Of a stretch of 45,564 nucleotides of DNA, positions 34,882 through 44,513 are shown in pieces. The position numbers and the translations under genes were made by a program. Where the stretch lies: positions 1 to 45,564 of the forward strand of contig CAIZXS010000021.1 of assembly GCA_903937035.1 (NCBI GenBank), given 5' to 3'. The number at the start of each line of letters is the position of its first letter. Within the stretch, counting starts at the first letter, position 1. The notes beneath the pieces were generated by a model, which did no database searches, was not told where the DNA came from, and saw only the letters and a program-made list of their open reading frames with translations. Source of the stretch: an uncultured bacterium (lineage in GTDB: Bacteria; Patescibacteriota; Minisyncoccia; Moranbacterales; UBA2206).

Positions 34882-35316
34882 CTATTCTTTCTTTTTGGCG
34901 ACTTTTTCTTTGTTGCTAATCACCTTTCTCTTCGGAGCTGTAACAAGTTCATGTGCTCGATATTGGCTAAACGCTGGACACTCTAGAAATTTAATACTGT
35001 GGCACCAAATTTCCTTGCCTTTTTCGCAACCGGTGCAATATGGCCAGTTTGGTTTTGTCAGCATCGGACAGCTCATATGATCGAGTAATCTGTCGATGAT
35101 ATCCCTCGCCGCAATACTTTTGACAATTTTTATCAAATCCTCCTGAAGATTTTCTTCCGAATAAAGCGAATTTTTGTTCATCACTTTTTCCACAAGCTTG
35201 TGAGCCGCTATTTCCAGCACTTTTTCAACACTCTCTGCTTCTTTCTGCATTCGTTCCACAAGTGCCTTCTTTTTTTGCTCGTTATCCTCCTGCAGTTTTT
35301 TAATTTCGTCTGTCAT
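34882..35316 (-). CDS. Hypothetical protein with coiled coil and Cys-rich segment
   Basis: The 144-residue protein has a charged coiled-coil N-terminus (~1-45), a helical middle (~45-80), a cysteine-rich stretch (~83-115: CPML, YCTGCEKG, IWCHS, LECPAF) able to bind zinc, and a basic C-terminal tail (KRKVISNKEKVAKKK). I do not recognise a family. It belongs to the accessory region next to small mobile-element-type genes on the same strand. Confidence 0.65.
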   Translation of the reverse strand: MTDEIKKLQEDNEQKKKALVERMQKEAESVEKVLEIAAHKLVEKVMNKNSLYSEENLQEDLIKIVKSIAARDIIDRLLDHMSCPMLTKPNWPYCTGCEKGKEIWCHSIKFLECPAFSQYRAHELVTAPKRKVISNKEKVAKKKE

Positions 35317-35418
35317 AAATTTGAATTTAAAGATTAAAATTAGTTATTATAGGTCCAATGTATGCTTGGCGTGGAAAAACCTCGCCAGCATCACTTTTAC
35401 TCTCGAATTGTGCAGGCC

Positions 35419-35628
35419 TCAAGGCACTTTCAAATTTTCCAAACCTTGCAAAATAGTCCTTTTGTCTTTTTGAGCATAATCGTCTTTTTCCACGAGACGA
35501 CCAAACCAATGACGGATCGTGCGTTTTTTGAAATTTTGACCTTTAACTGCGCGCTCAAAACAAACGAGCGAACTCAAGTATTGATTTTTTTGCGAGATTT
35601 TATTAAACCTTCTTTCGATTGATCGCAT
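35419..35628 (-). CDS. Small accessory-element protein (69 aa)
   Basis: From ATG 35628 (MRSIERRFNKI) the 69-residue basic protein includes SSLVCFERAVKGQNF and TIRHWFGRLVEKDDY. I believe similar small proteins occur near integrases in CPR genomes, but this is from memory and the function is unknown. The start lies inside the end of the upstream gene, suggesting coupling. An upstream start at 35661 is possible. Confidence 0.6.
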   Translation of the reverse strand: MRSIERRFNKISQKNQYLSSLVCFERAVKGQNFKKRTIRHWFGRLVEKDDYAQKDKRTILQGLENLKVP

Positions 35629-35800
35629 AATTTTTGATTTTAGTCCGATTATCCAAAACATTTTTCACAAAAAGCATTCCCAGTCTGCCAAGTCGATCAA
35701 GCATTATTTCAATTTCATCGTCAGTTAAAACACGTCCGCATTTTTCCTCTAAAACGGTTTTGGCTTTACACATTAATTTTTCTGAGAATTGTCGTTCCAT
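35603..35800 (-). CDS. Small helical protein, paralogue of the proteins at 44303 and 44514
   Basis: The 65-residue protein (MERQFSEKLMCKAKTVLEEK...) shares a pattern with two genes at the far end of the island: FS/PxxL, K.K.L, a Gly-x-x-hydrophobic-Thr-x-(D/E) stretch, L.(R/K)LGRL.(L/M), and a basic tail. The family is unknown to me. Its ATG is at 35800. Confidence 0.65.
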   Translation of the reverse strand: MERQFSEKLMCKAKTVLEEKCGRVLTDDEIEIMLDRLGRLGMLFVKNVLDNRTKIKNYAINRKKV

Positions 35801-35841
35801 ACACAGGTCGTGGTTAGCTACCTATATATCTTCTCAAACAA

Positions 35842-35884
35842 AAAAATCTCACGCGTTCGCTGTGAGATTCACTGTGAGATTTTT
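35842..35884 (-). terminator. Terminator after the CGNR-like zinc-finger gene
   Basis: AAAAATCTCAC (35842-35852) pairs with GTGAGATTTTT (35874-35884); GTGAGATT is also repeated at 35861-35868. On the minus strand a run of T follows. It lies 10 bases after the stop of the 364-residue gene. Confidence 0.75.
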
Positions 35885-35894
35885 ATCTCAAATC

Positions 35895-36989
35895 CTATTT
35901 TTTCTTTTCATCCGCCCTTTTCTTGCTTCTCTTGGCGTTTCGCCACTGGTTACACTTCTCTTTGCCACAATATTCATGCCCTTTTCTTATTGGCCTGAAA
36001 TATCTTTGGCAAGTCGGATTTTTGCAAACGGCAATTTTTTGTTTCTCCATGATTCTTAGGAATAGTTCCAAGCAACATGCGGCAAAATGTCCATAAATTC
36101 TATAATGAACCAAGAAATTTGTTTCACTTAATTTCTTGGTACTGATAATTTCTTCAATCGTTCTCCGGTCTTTAATTATATTTTCAATTGATCTATTGGC
36201 AATATCGATTTTATAAAAAGCATCTTCGTCCACCAAGGAATCTGAAATATTCTCCATCTGGTCATTTATGAACAGTATATTGTTTGCCATAAGCTCGTCA
36301 TTCTCATATTTTTTTACATAATCAAGAAGCCTTTCTTTTTTGCTCCACATAAAATCCAGGTTTACTTCTTCGATCTTTTCTCGGTCAGTATTTTTTTCTT
36401 CATCCCAACTCTCAGGAAACGTTCCGTCATCTGTCACGCGAAAAACTGGAATACCGGCAATCCCGGCATCATCATATTTTTTAAGCAGAAAATTAAGCTC
36501 CTCAAAGCTGGGGAAAATTGAAAAGCCAGTCTTTTCTATAAACTTTTTAAGCTCTGACTTGTCTTTCAAGTTTATAAAGTCAAAAAGTAGTTTTTCGAAA
36601 ATATAATACCAGTCATGAGAAAATCCTTCTGGATTTATGAATCCGTGATTTATTTTCTGAATTGCATAAAAGTCTAATTTTCTCGGTTCACCTGATTGTC
36701 TTTTCCCCAAAAAAGAAATCACTCCGCCATCCTCTTTGATATATATCGCCTTGATCGGATCGTTTGAAAATTCAGTAAGGAAAAAAGATGTAGAAAGTCC
36801 GCCATCGATTGCTTGCGAAGGAAACAGACAAAAATAATTCGACTGCTGAATCAGTTGGACAAATTTTCTGACTGGACGAAGCGGATTAAAAATCGGCTGT
36901 CCTTTTTGGACTCTGGCAATTCTCTTATTCGCTCTTTTTAGCGCATCGGGGTTAATTTCCAATGGCAAATCTCCTACTTTTGACTCCAT
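35895..36989 (-). CDS. Protein with C-terminal CGNR-like zinc finger, possible regulator
   Basis: The 364-residue protein has a long N-terminal part with no motif I recognise (~1-315). A C-terminal zinc finger (~317-345) follows: CKNPTCQRYFRP, then YCGKEKCNQWRNAKRSKKR, the C-x4-C...C-x4-C plus Arg-rich pattern of CGNR fingers. These fingers bind nucleic acid and are found in transcription regulators. It is transcribed divergently from the protease-type III RM operon, with a palindromic site in the 72-base gap, so a regulatory role is inferred. Confidence 0.75.
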   Translation of the reverse strand: MESKVGDLPLEINPDALKRANKRIARVQKGQPIFNPLRPVRKFVQLIQQSNYFCLFPSQAIDGGLSTSFFLTEFSNDPIKAIYIKEDGGVISFLGKRQSGEPRKLDFYAIQKINHGFINPEGFSHDWYYIFEKLLFDFINLKDKSELKKFIEKTGFSIFPSFEELNFLLKKYDDAGIAGIPVFRVTDDGTFPESWDEEKNTDREKIEEVNLDFMWSKKERLLDYVKKYENDELMANNILFINDQMENISDSLVDEDAFYKIDIANRSIENIIKDRRTIEEIISTKKLSETNFLVHYRIYGHFAACCLELFLRIMEKQKIAVCKNPTCQRYFRPIRKGHEYCGKEKCNQWRNAKRSKKRADEKKK

Positions 36990-36998
36990 TTTTGAAGT

Positions 36999-37020
36999 AT
37001 TGAGTAATTACTTACTTAAT
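36999..37020. promoter_or_regulatory. Palindromic operator between divergent genes
   Basis: ATTGAGTAA (36999-37007) and TTACTTAAT (37012-37020) form an inverted repeat with one mismatch and a 4-base spacer. It overlaps the -35/spacer of the rightward promoter and lies just downstream of a leftward extended -10 (TGGTATCAT, reading 37027-37019). Confidence 0.6.
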
Positions 37021-37028
37021 GATACCAT
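37000..37028 (+). promoter_or_regulatory. Promoter of the protease-type III RM operon
   Basis: TTGAGT (37000-37005) and TACCAT (37023-37028) are separated by 17 bases. The predicted start near 37035 gives a 27-base leader. The weak hexamers fit a regulated promoter. Confidence 0.5.
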
Positions 37029-37061
37029 AAGAATATAAGGAAATCCTTAATTTCAACAAAT

Positions 37062-38087
37062 ATGGAACGAAGAGACATTATCAAAAAAATTGAGCAATTG
37101 CGAGGCTCAAAAGTCATAACTTACGCGACTAGCGATCGCCAAGGTCCGGTGAGGGCGGCGGTGGCTATGGATATTATCCCGATTATTAGCTCGCAATTGC
37201 GACGTATCGGAAAGCAAGAAAAGATTGATTTGGTTTTATACAGCGCAGGCGGAGACACAATGGTCCCTTGGCGCTTGGTTTCGATGATTCGCGAATATTG
37301 CGACAAGTTTTCGGTGATTATTCCCTACAAAGCCCATAGCGCTGCCACAATGATTTCATTGGGAGCGGATGAGATTGTGATGAGTGATATGAGTGAGCTT
37401 TCGCCAATTGATCCGTCCACGGCCAATGTCTTCAATCCAGTCGATCCGCAAAATCCGCAAAGTCGTATTCCAATTTCAGTGGAAGAAGTGATGAGCTATT
37501 TTGATCTAGCGAAAAACAAATTTGGCATCAAGAGTGACGAGGAACTGACCAAAATTTTCAACAAGTTTGTCGAAAGCACGCCGTCGATTCATCCTTTGGC
37601 ATTGGGCAATGTGAACCGCACACATAACTTGATTAAAATTTTGGCCAAGCGACTCTTGAAAAGCCATAAAGAATCAATGAAAGAGGATGAGGTTGAAAAA
37701 GTAATTGAATTTCTGACGGAAAAACTTTATTCTCATCAATATTACATCGGACGCAAAGAAGCCAAAGAAGATCTGGGCATCAAGTCTGTGGTTTTTGCCG
37801 ACAAGGAACTTTCTGATTTGATGACGGAAATTTATGAAGAATACAACAAGGAAATGAAAATGACGGAAATTTGGAATCCGGAAATTGAGATGGCTGGAAA
37901 TGATCCGGTCAGTCGCAAAGCCTATCGAATTGCTTTTGTAGAAAATGATCTGGACAGTGAATTTTTTGAAATTACCCTAGAATTTAAAAAAGTCCAACAA
38001 AATATCCAACAACAAACTCCGCAAGGAATGATTAATATTCCGCAGGAGCAAATTGTTTGGAGAGCAATTGGGCAGGGGTGGAAATAA
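37062..38087 (+). CDS. ClpP/SppA-fold serine protease (serine dehydrogenase proteinase-like)
   Basis: The 341-residue protein has the core of the SDH_sah/SppA group: DLVLYSAGGDTMVPWRLVSMI (oxyanion loop at G63-G64), PYKAHSAATMISLGADEIVM (candidate nucleophile S93) and SELSPIDPS (~111-119). The remainder (~130-341) is a mostly helical extension that may bind partners. No signal peptide is present, so it acts in the cytoplasm or at the membrane face. It is the first gene of a rightward operon, 19 bases before the next ORF. Proteases of this fold are recurrent in defence islands, which suggests but does not prove a protease effector or activator role. Confidence 0.82.
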   Translation: MERRDIIKKIEQLRGSKVITYATSDRQGPVRAAVAMDIIPIISSQLRRIGKQEKIDLVLYSAGGDTMVPWRLVSMIREYCDKFSVIIPYKAHSAATMISLGADEIVMSDMSELSPIDPSTANVFNPVDPQNPQSRIPISVEEVMSYFDLAKNKFGIKSDEELTKIFNKFVESTPSIHPLALGNVNRTHNLIKILAKRLLKSHKESMKEDEVEKVIEFLTEKLYSHQYYIGRKEAKEDLGIKSVVFADKELSDLMTEIYEEYNKEMKMTEIWNPEIEMAGNDPVSRKAYRIAFVENDLDSEFFEITLEFKKVQQNIQQQTPQGMINIPQEQIVWRAIGQGWK

Positions 38088-38106
38088 TTAAAAATATAAA
38101 TTTATT

Positions 38107-38799
38107 ATGGAAACGAAAATTAGAAAAATTCAAACAGCTATCTTTACGAGAAATTTTAATATTTCAAATGATTTGGAAAGAGCTGGATTGCTTACGGAAA
38201 TTCATCAGCACACCAATTCTATTTTCAATGGAACGCCAACGCAATTGCCGATTCCCAACGATACTCCTCCTGAATTCCCCAGATTTATATTGAATAGCAT
38301 GGATGGGAGATTTAATTGTAATATTGCCCTTTCGAGGGTGGATGTTTTTTACAATGTTTCACCTACATCCACTGAGAGTGATAGCCAATTATTTGAAACG
38401 CAAAAAACTAACATTCAAAATATTTTTAGTTTCTTATTGGGCAAATCGATAATTATCAATCGTGTCGGGTTTATTGCTGCGGTGGAAAAAATATTATCAC
38501 CAGAAGAAGGTAATAGCATTGATTATTTAAGAAATAATTTTATTCGAGAGGATAGATTTGCTAGTCCCAAAGAATTATTGTTTAACTATAATCGCGCTGG
38601 CAGATCAGGAAACTTTGAGATGAATAATCTGATCACTATTAATGCGAAAGAAAATGCAAATATAGTAATACAGACTGACATTAACACGGTAGCAGAAAGA
38701 ATGAGTGAGAATAATTTTAATCTGGATAATTTCAATGAAATTGTGGATTATGCCGTTCAGGAAACGCAAATGTTTGTGGATAATTTCCCCAATATATAA
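38107..38799 (+). CDS. Unknown 230-residue protein between protease and membrane protein
   Basis: The soluble protein (METKIRKIQTAIFTRNFNIS...) shows an alternating pattern with predicted beta strands (PRFILNSMDGRFNCNIALSRVDVFYN) and helices (QKTNIQNIFSFLLG). I do not recognise a family with confidence; the size and layout recall the sporadic TIGR04255 group. It is noticeably more AT-rich than the protease gene and the start of mod. It ends 2 bases before the two-TM gene, so the pair is probably functionally linked. Confidence 0.7.
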   Translation: METKIRKIQTAIFTRNFNISNDLERAGLLTEIHQHTNSIFNGTPTQLPIPNDTPPEFPRFILNSMDGRFNCNIALSRVDVFYNVSPTSTESDSQLFETQKTNIQNIFSFLLGKSIIINRVGFIAAVEKILSPEEGNSIDYLRNNFIREDRFASPKELLFNYNRAGRSGNFEMNNLITINAKENANIVIQTDINTVAERMSENNFNLDNFNEIVDYAVQETQMFVDNFPNI

Positions 38800-38801
38800 A
38801 T

Positions 38802-39335
38802 ATGGCTCGAAGAAAAGGACAACTTAATTCAGGTCTTTCATCTACTAGCACTGATGATCTCGCTGAAAATCTGGACGCAACGCCTCCTGCACGACCTCTT
38901 GATGCTGGAGAGCAAGCATTTCAATTGGCAACTTACAATAAACAAGAAATTGGCAAGATTAGAGTGGAAATCAATCATCCTTTGTGGGCGAAAGAAGCCC
39001 TAAATATAAATTTACAATTAAGTTGGTTCGTTAGATTTATTGTTTTGATTTTTTTGATAATATTGACTATTTCCTTAATAATTTTTTTGTTATATTCAGC
39101 ATATCAATTAAAAAATTTGAATGATATCTTAGAAGATATTAGAGATAGTAAAAGCATTATTATCAATGAAAATATGTTAAGTCAATTTAACTCACTATTT
39201 TTTCATGCTAGAAAAATGATTAATTTACAATTAATTATTTCAGGCTCGATTGCAGTTATAACCGCGCTGGGTTTTTTCCTGAAGAAATTAATAGTTGATA
39301 AATTGTTGGATTATTTATCAAATAAAAAAAGCTAA
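38802..39335 (+). CDS. Two-transmembrane-helix protein, possible membrane effector
   Basis: The 177-residue protein has a polar N-terminal domain (~1-70), a transmembrane helix (~77-101), a short loop region (~102-140) and a second helix (~143-161) with a basic tail. No enzymatic motif is visible. Small two-helix proteins beside a sensor or protease are typical membrane-disrupting effectors in abortive-infection systems, which is an inference here. It lies 6 bases before mod and is AT-rich like the preceding gene. Confidence 0.72.
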   Translation: MARRKGQLNSGLSSTSTDDLAENLDATPPARPLDAGEQAFQLATYNKQEIGKIRVEINHPLWAKEALNINLQLSWFVRFIVLIFLIILTISLIIFLLYSAYQLKNLNDILEDIRDSKSIIINENMLSQFNSLFFHARKMINLQLIISGSIAVITALGFFLKKLIVDKLLDYLSNKKS

Positions 39336-39341
39336 AATCTC

Positions 39342-41339
39342 ATGAAAAACTCACTCATATACGAACTTCCAAAAATTGTTGATGAAGGCAAAAAGGAAGT
39401 TGAGAAAATTTTGGAACGGCTTTCGAGTCAGAATAAGTTGGGATTGCAGACCAATGAATTGGTTTTGCCGGCGAAAGACAGTGCTGGACTTTTTTCTGGT
39501 CAAATGCCGACTGTGGATGAAAAAGAATGGATGAATCGCTTGGTGTATGGCGACAATCTTTTGGTGATGCAGGCGTTGCTTGCTGGTGATCCGGAGTCTG
39601 GGCTGCCTTCGATGCGAGGAAAAATTGATTTGATTTATATTGATCCGCCGTTTGACAGCAAGGCTGACTATCGCACAAAAGTGACTTTACCCGGCGTGGA
39701 TTTGGAACAAAAACCGACGGTCATCGAACAATTCGCCTACGCTGACACCTGGAAAGACGGCACGGTGTCGTATTTGAAAATGCTCTACCCGCGCTTGGCG
39801 CTGATGAAAGAGTTGCTTTCCGACAAGGGTTCAATTTATGTTCATCTAGATTGGCATGTTGGATTTTATGTAAAAATGATTTTAGATGATATTTTTGGCA
39901 AAGATAATTTTTGTAATCAAATTATCTGGAAAAGATCTACCTCTATTGGGGCAAAAGCTAAATCAAAGATGATGGCAAGGAATTGTGATCACATCTATTT
40001 TTATGCAAAGGACTATTCGTCAATTCTTTACAATCAATATTATAAGCCATATTCGAATGATTATATAGAAAATTATTTTAAACATGTGGATTCTCAGGGC
40101 AGAAGATACAGAATTCAATCTCTTGGTGATTATACTGAAGAATCGAAAGTGAAGTTTAGAGAGGCTGGAAAAATATATGTAAGTAAAAACAATAAGGAAG
40201 CGTTAATACAATATCTCGATGAATCTCCGGGTGTAATTCTGGATGAATTATGGGATGATATAAGGGGTATTCAATTTCAGGCGTTTCAACAACAAAAATC
40301 TTTAGAAAAAGTTGGATATGATACGCAAAAACCCGAATCTTTATTGGAAAGAATTATAAAAATTTCTACAAATGAAGATTCAATTATCGCTGACTTTTTT
40401 GCCGGTTCCGGCACTACTGGCGCGGTGGCGGAAAAGTTGGGAAGAAAATGGATTATGTCCGATCTTGGAAAGCCGGCGAGTTTGGTGATGCGCAAACGTC
40501 TGATTGATCAAAATTCCAAACCATTTCTTTTTCAATCGATTGGTGACTATCAAAAAGAAGCCTTTGCGTCTTCGAAGCAATTTCGTCGTATCGGCGATCT
40601 GGCAAATGTGGTGTTGCAACTTTTCGGCGCGATTCCGTTTCCGGATGATCAGAACGCAAACAGGAATGTCGGCTATATCAAAGACAGTCGAACTTTGGTT
40701 GTCGTGGATTCGCCAAGCAAAATGACTGGACTTGCCACTCTCAAAAAAGCGCAAGAACTGAAAAATTCTTTTATGGGTGGTTGGAACAAGGTTGTGGTTT
40801 TAGGTTGGAATTTCACCTATGACATCACGGAAGCTATCCAATCTTTGAACGACAAAGATTTGGAGGTATTAGTGATTCCGCCCGATCTTTTGGATAAATT
40901 GAAAACCAAAGCGACCTACAAAGATTTGATTGATAAGGGGAAAATTAGATTTTCTTCTTTGCAATATCTGACGATCAAGCCAATTAAGAAAGAAGGTTTT
41001 TCCGACGGTGAAGAAAAACTGGAAATCGAATTGGATAATTATGTCTTGCTTTCGCCAGACAACATTCCTCTTGACGACAAGGACAGAGACAAATTGCGCG
41101 ACATCATTGCTAAAGATCCATTGGCGCTCATTGAGTATTGGAGCATCGATCCGGATTATGACGGCATCACTTTCCGCAGCCGTTGGCAAGACTATCGTGG
41201 CAATACGGAAAATGATAATGATCCGTTGCATATCATTCGCAAAACGCAACTGACAGTTGCCAAAAAAGACAATCGTAAAATTTGCGTCAAAGCAGTTGAT
41301 GTGTTTGGGTTTGAAAGTATTGTTTTGGAAAATTTGTAA
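39342..41339 (+). CDS. Type III restriction-modification methyltransferase (Mod)
   Basis: The 665-residue adenine-N6 methyltransferase has motif IV DPPF at 101-104 ([16 protein letters not shown]) before motif [10 protein letters not shown] at 352-360, the beta-class order of type III Mod. The segment between (~165-340) should be the target recognition domain. It is more AT-rich than both flanks and probably arose by domain exchange. The C-terminal part (~420-665) would contact Res. It is cotranscribed with res 17 bases downstream. Confidence 0.93.
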   Translation: MKNSLIYELPKIVDEGKKEVEKILERLSSQNKLGLQTNELVLPAKDSAGLFSGQMPTVDEKEWMNRLVYGDNLLVMQALLAGDPESGLPSMRGKIDLIYIDPPFDSKADYRTKVTLPGVDLEQKPTVIEQFAYADTWKDGTVSYLKMLYPRLALMKELLSDKGSIYVHLDWHVGFYVKMILDDIFGKDNFCNQIIWKRSTSIGAKAKSKMMARNCDHIYFYAKDYSSILYNQYYKPYSNDYIENYFKHVDSQGRRYRIQSLGDYTEESKVKFREAGKIYVSKNNKEALIQYLDESPGVILDELWDDIRGIQFQAFQQQKSLEKVGYDTQKPESLLERIIKISTNEDSIIADFFAGSGTTGAVAEKLGRKWIMSDLGKPASLVMRKRLIDQNSKPFLFQSIGDYQKEAFASSKQFRRIGDLANVVLQLFGAIPFPDDQNANRNVGYIKDSRTLVVVDSPSKMTGLATLKKAQELKNSFMGGWNKVVVLGWNFTYDITEAIQSLNDKDLEVLVIPPDLLDKLKTKATYKDLIDKGKIRFSSLQYLTIKPIKKEGFSDGEEKLEIELDNYVLLSPDNIPLDDKDRDKLRDIIAKDPLALIEYWSIDPDYDGITFRSRWQDYRGNTENDNDPLHIIRKTQLTVAKKDNRKICVKAVDVFGFESIVLENL

Positions 41340-41356
41340 ATTTAATGAAATAAATT

Positions 41357-44275
41357 ATGCCATCACCGATTAACATTGGAACAAGATCGATCCCGCTTAA
41401 ATTAGCAAGTAGCATAACTCAAAAAGTGAATGATTCTTGGGCGAGCGGAGAAATGCTGTCCAAGGTGTCTTTGGTGACGCAAGATTTGCTCAAGTTTTGG
41501 TTTCGTGAGCCACACATTGAAACAAGATACATAAATTTTCACGATGGACAAAAACAAGCGATTTTAAACGCGATTTATTTGCACGAAATAATTGGCATTA
41601 AAAGTGTCAAAGAAATTTATGACAACATCGAATTTGAACTCTTGGCAGACATTGATTCGGTGGAACTCAGGAAGGAAAAATATGAAATTCCTAAATATGC
41701 CATCAAGATGGCCACGGGAACCGGAAAAACTTGGGTGATGCACGCACTTCTAATTTGGCAATATCTGAACGCCAAATATGAAACGGAAAAATCCGGCAGA
41801 TTTACCAAAAACTTTCTGTTAGTTGCTCCGGGCATTATCGTTTATGATCGACTATTGGATGCCTATCTCGGAAAAGAAAACGAGAAACAAGAAAGAGAGT
41901 TTGAGCAATCGGATTTTTTCAAATTCAAAGAACTTTTTATTCCTCCGCAATATCGCGAAGATGTTTTTGGTTTTATTCAAAACAGCGTCGCCAAGAAACA
42001 AGAAATCGGCACCAAGACAACCGGCGACGGACTCATCGCGATTGCCAATTGGCACTTATTTATGGACAAGGATGATCAGGAAGAAATTTTTGACTCTCCC
42101 ATGGATGATCCGAGCTCGATCGTGAAAGATATTCTTCCAATTCGTCCGGGAATCTCCGGCGGTAATGCGTTGGATTCATTGGACGCAGCGTATTTGAGCG
42201 GACGAGAAGTTAATTTTTTAGCGGAACTTCCGGATTTAATGGTGATCAATGATGAAGCACATCATATTCACGAAAACAAGATTTATGGCGAAATCAAGGA
42301 GGTTGAATGGCAGAAAAGTCTGAATAAAATTGCCAAAGGCAAAATGGAAAAATTTATGCAAATCGACTTTTCCGCCACGCCCTATGATGTGACCGGTAGC
42401 GGGCAAAAAAGAATCAAACATTATTTTCCGCACATCATAGTTGATTTTGATTTGAAAAACGCAATCCGAAAGGGACTTGTAAAAACAATCGCAATTGACA
42501 AGCGGAAGGAGTTGACTGATATGGCTTTGGATTATAATGCAATTCGTGAAGGTAATAAGGTCATTGGATTATCGGATGGGCAAAAGCTGATGATACGCGC
42601 CGGACTGAATAAATTAAAAATACTGGAAAATAATTTCGTTGATTTTACAAAAGACAAAAATGGGGCTTCGGACAAATATCCGAAAATGCTCATTATGTGC
42701 GAGGACAAAAGCGTTTCACCATTAGTTGAAAGTTTCATACGGGAAGAAGGTTTTTCCGAGGAAGATGTGTTGCGAGTAGATACTGGAAAAAAGGGAGAAA
42801 TTCCGGAAAGTGAATGGCTGACGCTGAAACAAAAACTTTTCAATATTGATAAACACAAAAGCCCAAAGGTGCTTGTTTCAGTGCTTATGCTCCGCGAGGG
42901 TTTTGACGTAAGCAATATCTGTGTCATTGTGCCGTTGCGCTCCACGGCTGCGCCAATTCTTTTGGAGCAGACGATTGGGCGTGGATTGCGATTGATGTGG
43001 CGTGAGCCGGAATTTTTGGATATAAAGCAAGATAATATAAAAAGACTATTGGTTGAAAAGAAGGAGCCGAATAATTATTTGGATCTGTTGACGATTATTG
43101 AGCATCCCTCATTCGTTCAGTTTTATGATGATTTATTGGCAGAAGGATTATTGGGCGAACTCGAACATGATCCGACGGGCAAGGACGGAGTGCTGGGCGA
43201 TATAATAAAAGTGGGATTGAGAAGTGATTACAGAGAATATAATTTGTATTGGCCGATAATCATCAAGGAATCAGAGGAAGAATTGGCAGTGGGCGAAGTC
43301 GGGGTTGAAAAACTTGAGACATTTTCCGTTTTTCCATTGGAGGATTTGCAAAGATTTTTCCAAAAAGAAGGAGAGAGTTTTGTTTCCGAAGAAATGACCG
43401 TCAAAACCAGATTTGGAGAATATTCAGTCGATGCCAGTTTATTCAAGTCACAGAGCTATAACGAATATTTGGAAAAAATTCTCAATGTAGTCGTGAATCG
43501 AATGGCTCGTGTGAGCGCTCGAAAAACAAAAACTTTTCCAGTGATGCAGATTAATAATCTCGAAGTGGTGAAGGTTGTTGACCAATATATCAAAACAAAA
43601 TTATTTGGAAAACCATTTGATCCATTTATTGGAAATAACTGGAAAGTATTGCTGATGAAAAATGGGATTGTGACGCAACATATTGTGAAAGAAATCAGCA
43701 AGGTTATTATTGAAATGCAAAATTCCGTTGAAGTGAGTGAGGCGAAAATAGAGAAAAGATATTTTTCAGAGGTGCCAGAACTGCGGATGCGAGAAAATTA
43801 TTCTTTGGAAATTACAAAAACAATTTACGAAAGATTGCCATATCCGTCAAACAAAGGAGGATTTGAAAAAGCCTTACTGGAATATGCGGATGCCGATTCC
43901 GGGGTTGAAGCGATTATGAAGGTTAATGAATATTTCCATAATTTCGCTAATGTTATTTATATCAGAATGGATGGATTTTTGTCGCTATATTATCCGGATT
44001 TTATGGTGAAAACTGCAGACAAAATTTATTTCATCGAAACAAAATCGGACAAAGATTTGAATGACCCCAATGTTAAACAAAAACAACTGGCAACCCTTGA
44101 TTTTCTCAGTCGTATAAACAGATTAAGCGCAGAAGATAGAATGGGTAGGGTTTGGGAGTATATCCTGCTTGGCGAAAATAATTTTTATAGCTTGCAAAGC
44201 AATAATGCTTCAATAGATGAAATTTGTCAGTTGGCAAAAATGACACAAAATAAAGTAGAAGGAAAATTATTATAA
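41357..44275 (+). CDS. Type III restriction enzyme Res subunit (helicase-endonuclease)
   Basis: The 972-residue protein is a superfamily 2 helicase with Walker A ATGTGKT (119-125), DEAH (299-302), SAT (from 339) and motif VI TIGRGLRL. The C-terminal PD-(D/E)xK nuclease is visible as YPDFMV (D881) and ETK (E894, K896), followed by QKQLATLDFL. Together with Mod it cuts DNA with unmethylated head-to-head sites. All key residues are present, so it is probably active. Confidence 0.94.
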   Translation: MPSPINIGTRSIPLKLASSITQKVNDSWASGEMLSKVSLVTQDLLKFWFREPHIETRYINFHDGQKQAILNAIYLHEIIGIKSVKEIYDNIEFELLADIDSVELRKEKYEIPKYAIKMATGTGKTWVMHALLIWQYLNAKYETEKSGRFTKNFLLVAPGIIVYDRLLDAYLGKENEKQEREFEQSDFFKFKELFIPPQYREDVFGFIQNSVAKKQEIGTKTTGDGLIAIANWHLFMDKDDQEEIFDSPMDDPSSIVKDILPIRPGISGGNALDSLDAAYLSGREVNFLAELPDLMVINDEAHHIHENKIYGEIKEVEWQKSLNKIAKGKMEKFMQIDFSATPYDVTGSGQKRIKHYFPHIIVDFDLKNAIRKGLVKTIAIDKRKELTDMALDYNAIREGNKVIGLSDGQKLMIRAGLNKLKILENNFVDFTKDKNGASDKYPKMLIMCEDKSVSPLVESFIREEGFSEEDVLRVDTGKKGEIPESEWLTLKQKLFNIDKHKSPKVLVSVLMLREGFDVSNICVIVPLRSTAAPILLEQTIGRGLRLMWREPEFLDIKQDNIKRLLVEKKEPNNYLDLLTIIEHPSFVQFYDDLLAEGLLGELEHDPTGKDGVLGDIIKVGLRSDYREYNLYWPIIIKESEEELAVGEVGVEKLETFSVFPLEDLQRFFQKEGESFVSEEMTVKTRFGEYSVDASLFKSQSYNEYLEKILNVVVNRMARVSARKTKTFPVMQINNLEVVKVVDQYIKTKLFGKPFDPFIGNNWKVLLMKNGIVTQHIVKEISKVIIEMQNSVEVSEAKIEKRYFSEVPELRMRENYSLEITKTIYERLPYPSNKGGFEKALLEYADADSGVEAIMKVNEYFHNFANVIYIRMDGFLSLYYPDFMVKTADKIYFIETKSDKDLNDPNVKQKQLATLDFLSRINRLSAEDRMGRVWEYILLGENNFYSLQSNNASIDEICQLAKMTQNKVEGKLL

Positions 44276-44302
44276 TCTTTTCGGTTAAATTTGTTGATAA
44301 AA

Positions 44303-44512
44303 ATGGAACAAATAAAGCGCACGTTTCCGAACGAGCTAATCAAAAAATGCCAAAAACTGGTATTTGAACGAAGTGGTAAAAAAATCACAAAGGATAAAGC
44401 AGAAATTTATCTTGAAAAATTAGGACGATTCTTTTTGTTGGCGGTCAAAGTATTAGAACAGGAGGAAAGGGCGAAAAAGACAAGCGCAATAAAAAAGGCA
44501 AAGAAAAAATAA
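44303..44512 (+). CDS. Small helical protein, paralogue family (copy 2)
   Basis: From ATG 44303 (a TTG at 44291 is an alternative) it has 69 residues: FPNELIKKCQKLVFERSG, then KITKDKAEIYLEKLGRFFLL and a lysine-rich tail. It shares the pattern of the genes at 35603 and 44514. Its stop is one base before the next ATG. Its function is unknown; co-occurrence with Res and HEPN genes suggests an accessory role. Confidence 0.7.
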   Translation: MEQIKRTFPNELIKKCQKLVFERSGKKITKDKAEIYLEKLGRFFLLAVKVLEQEERAKKTSAIKKAKKK

Positions 44513-44513
44513 T

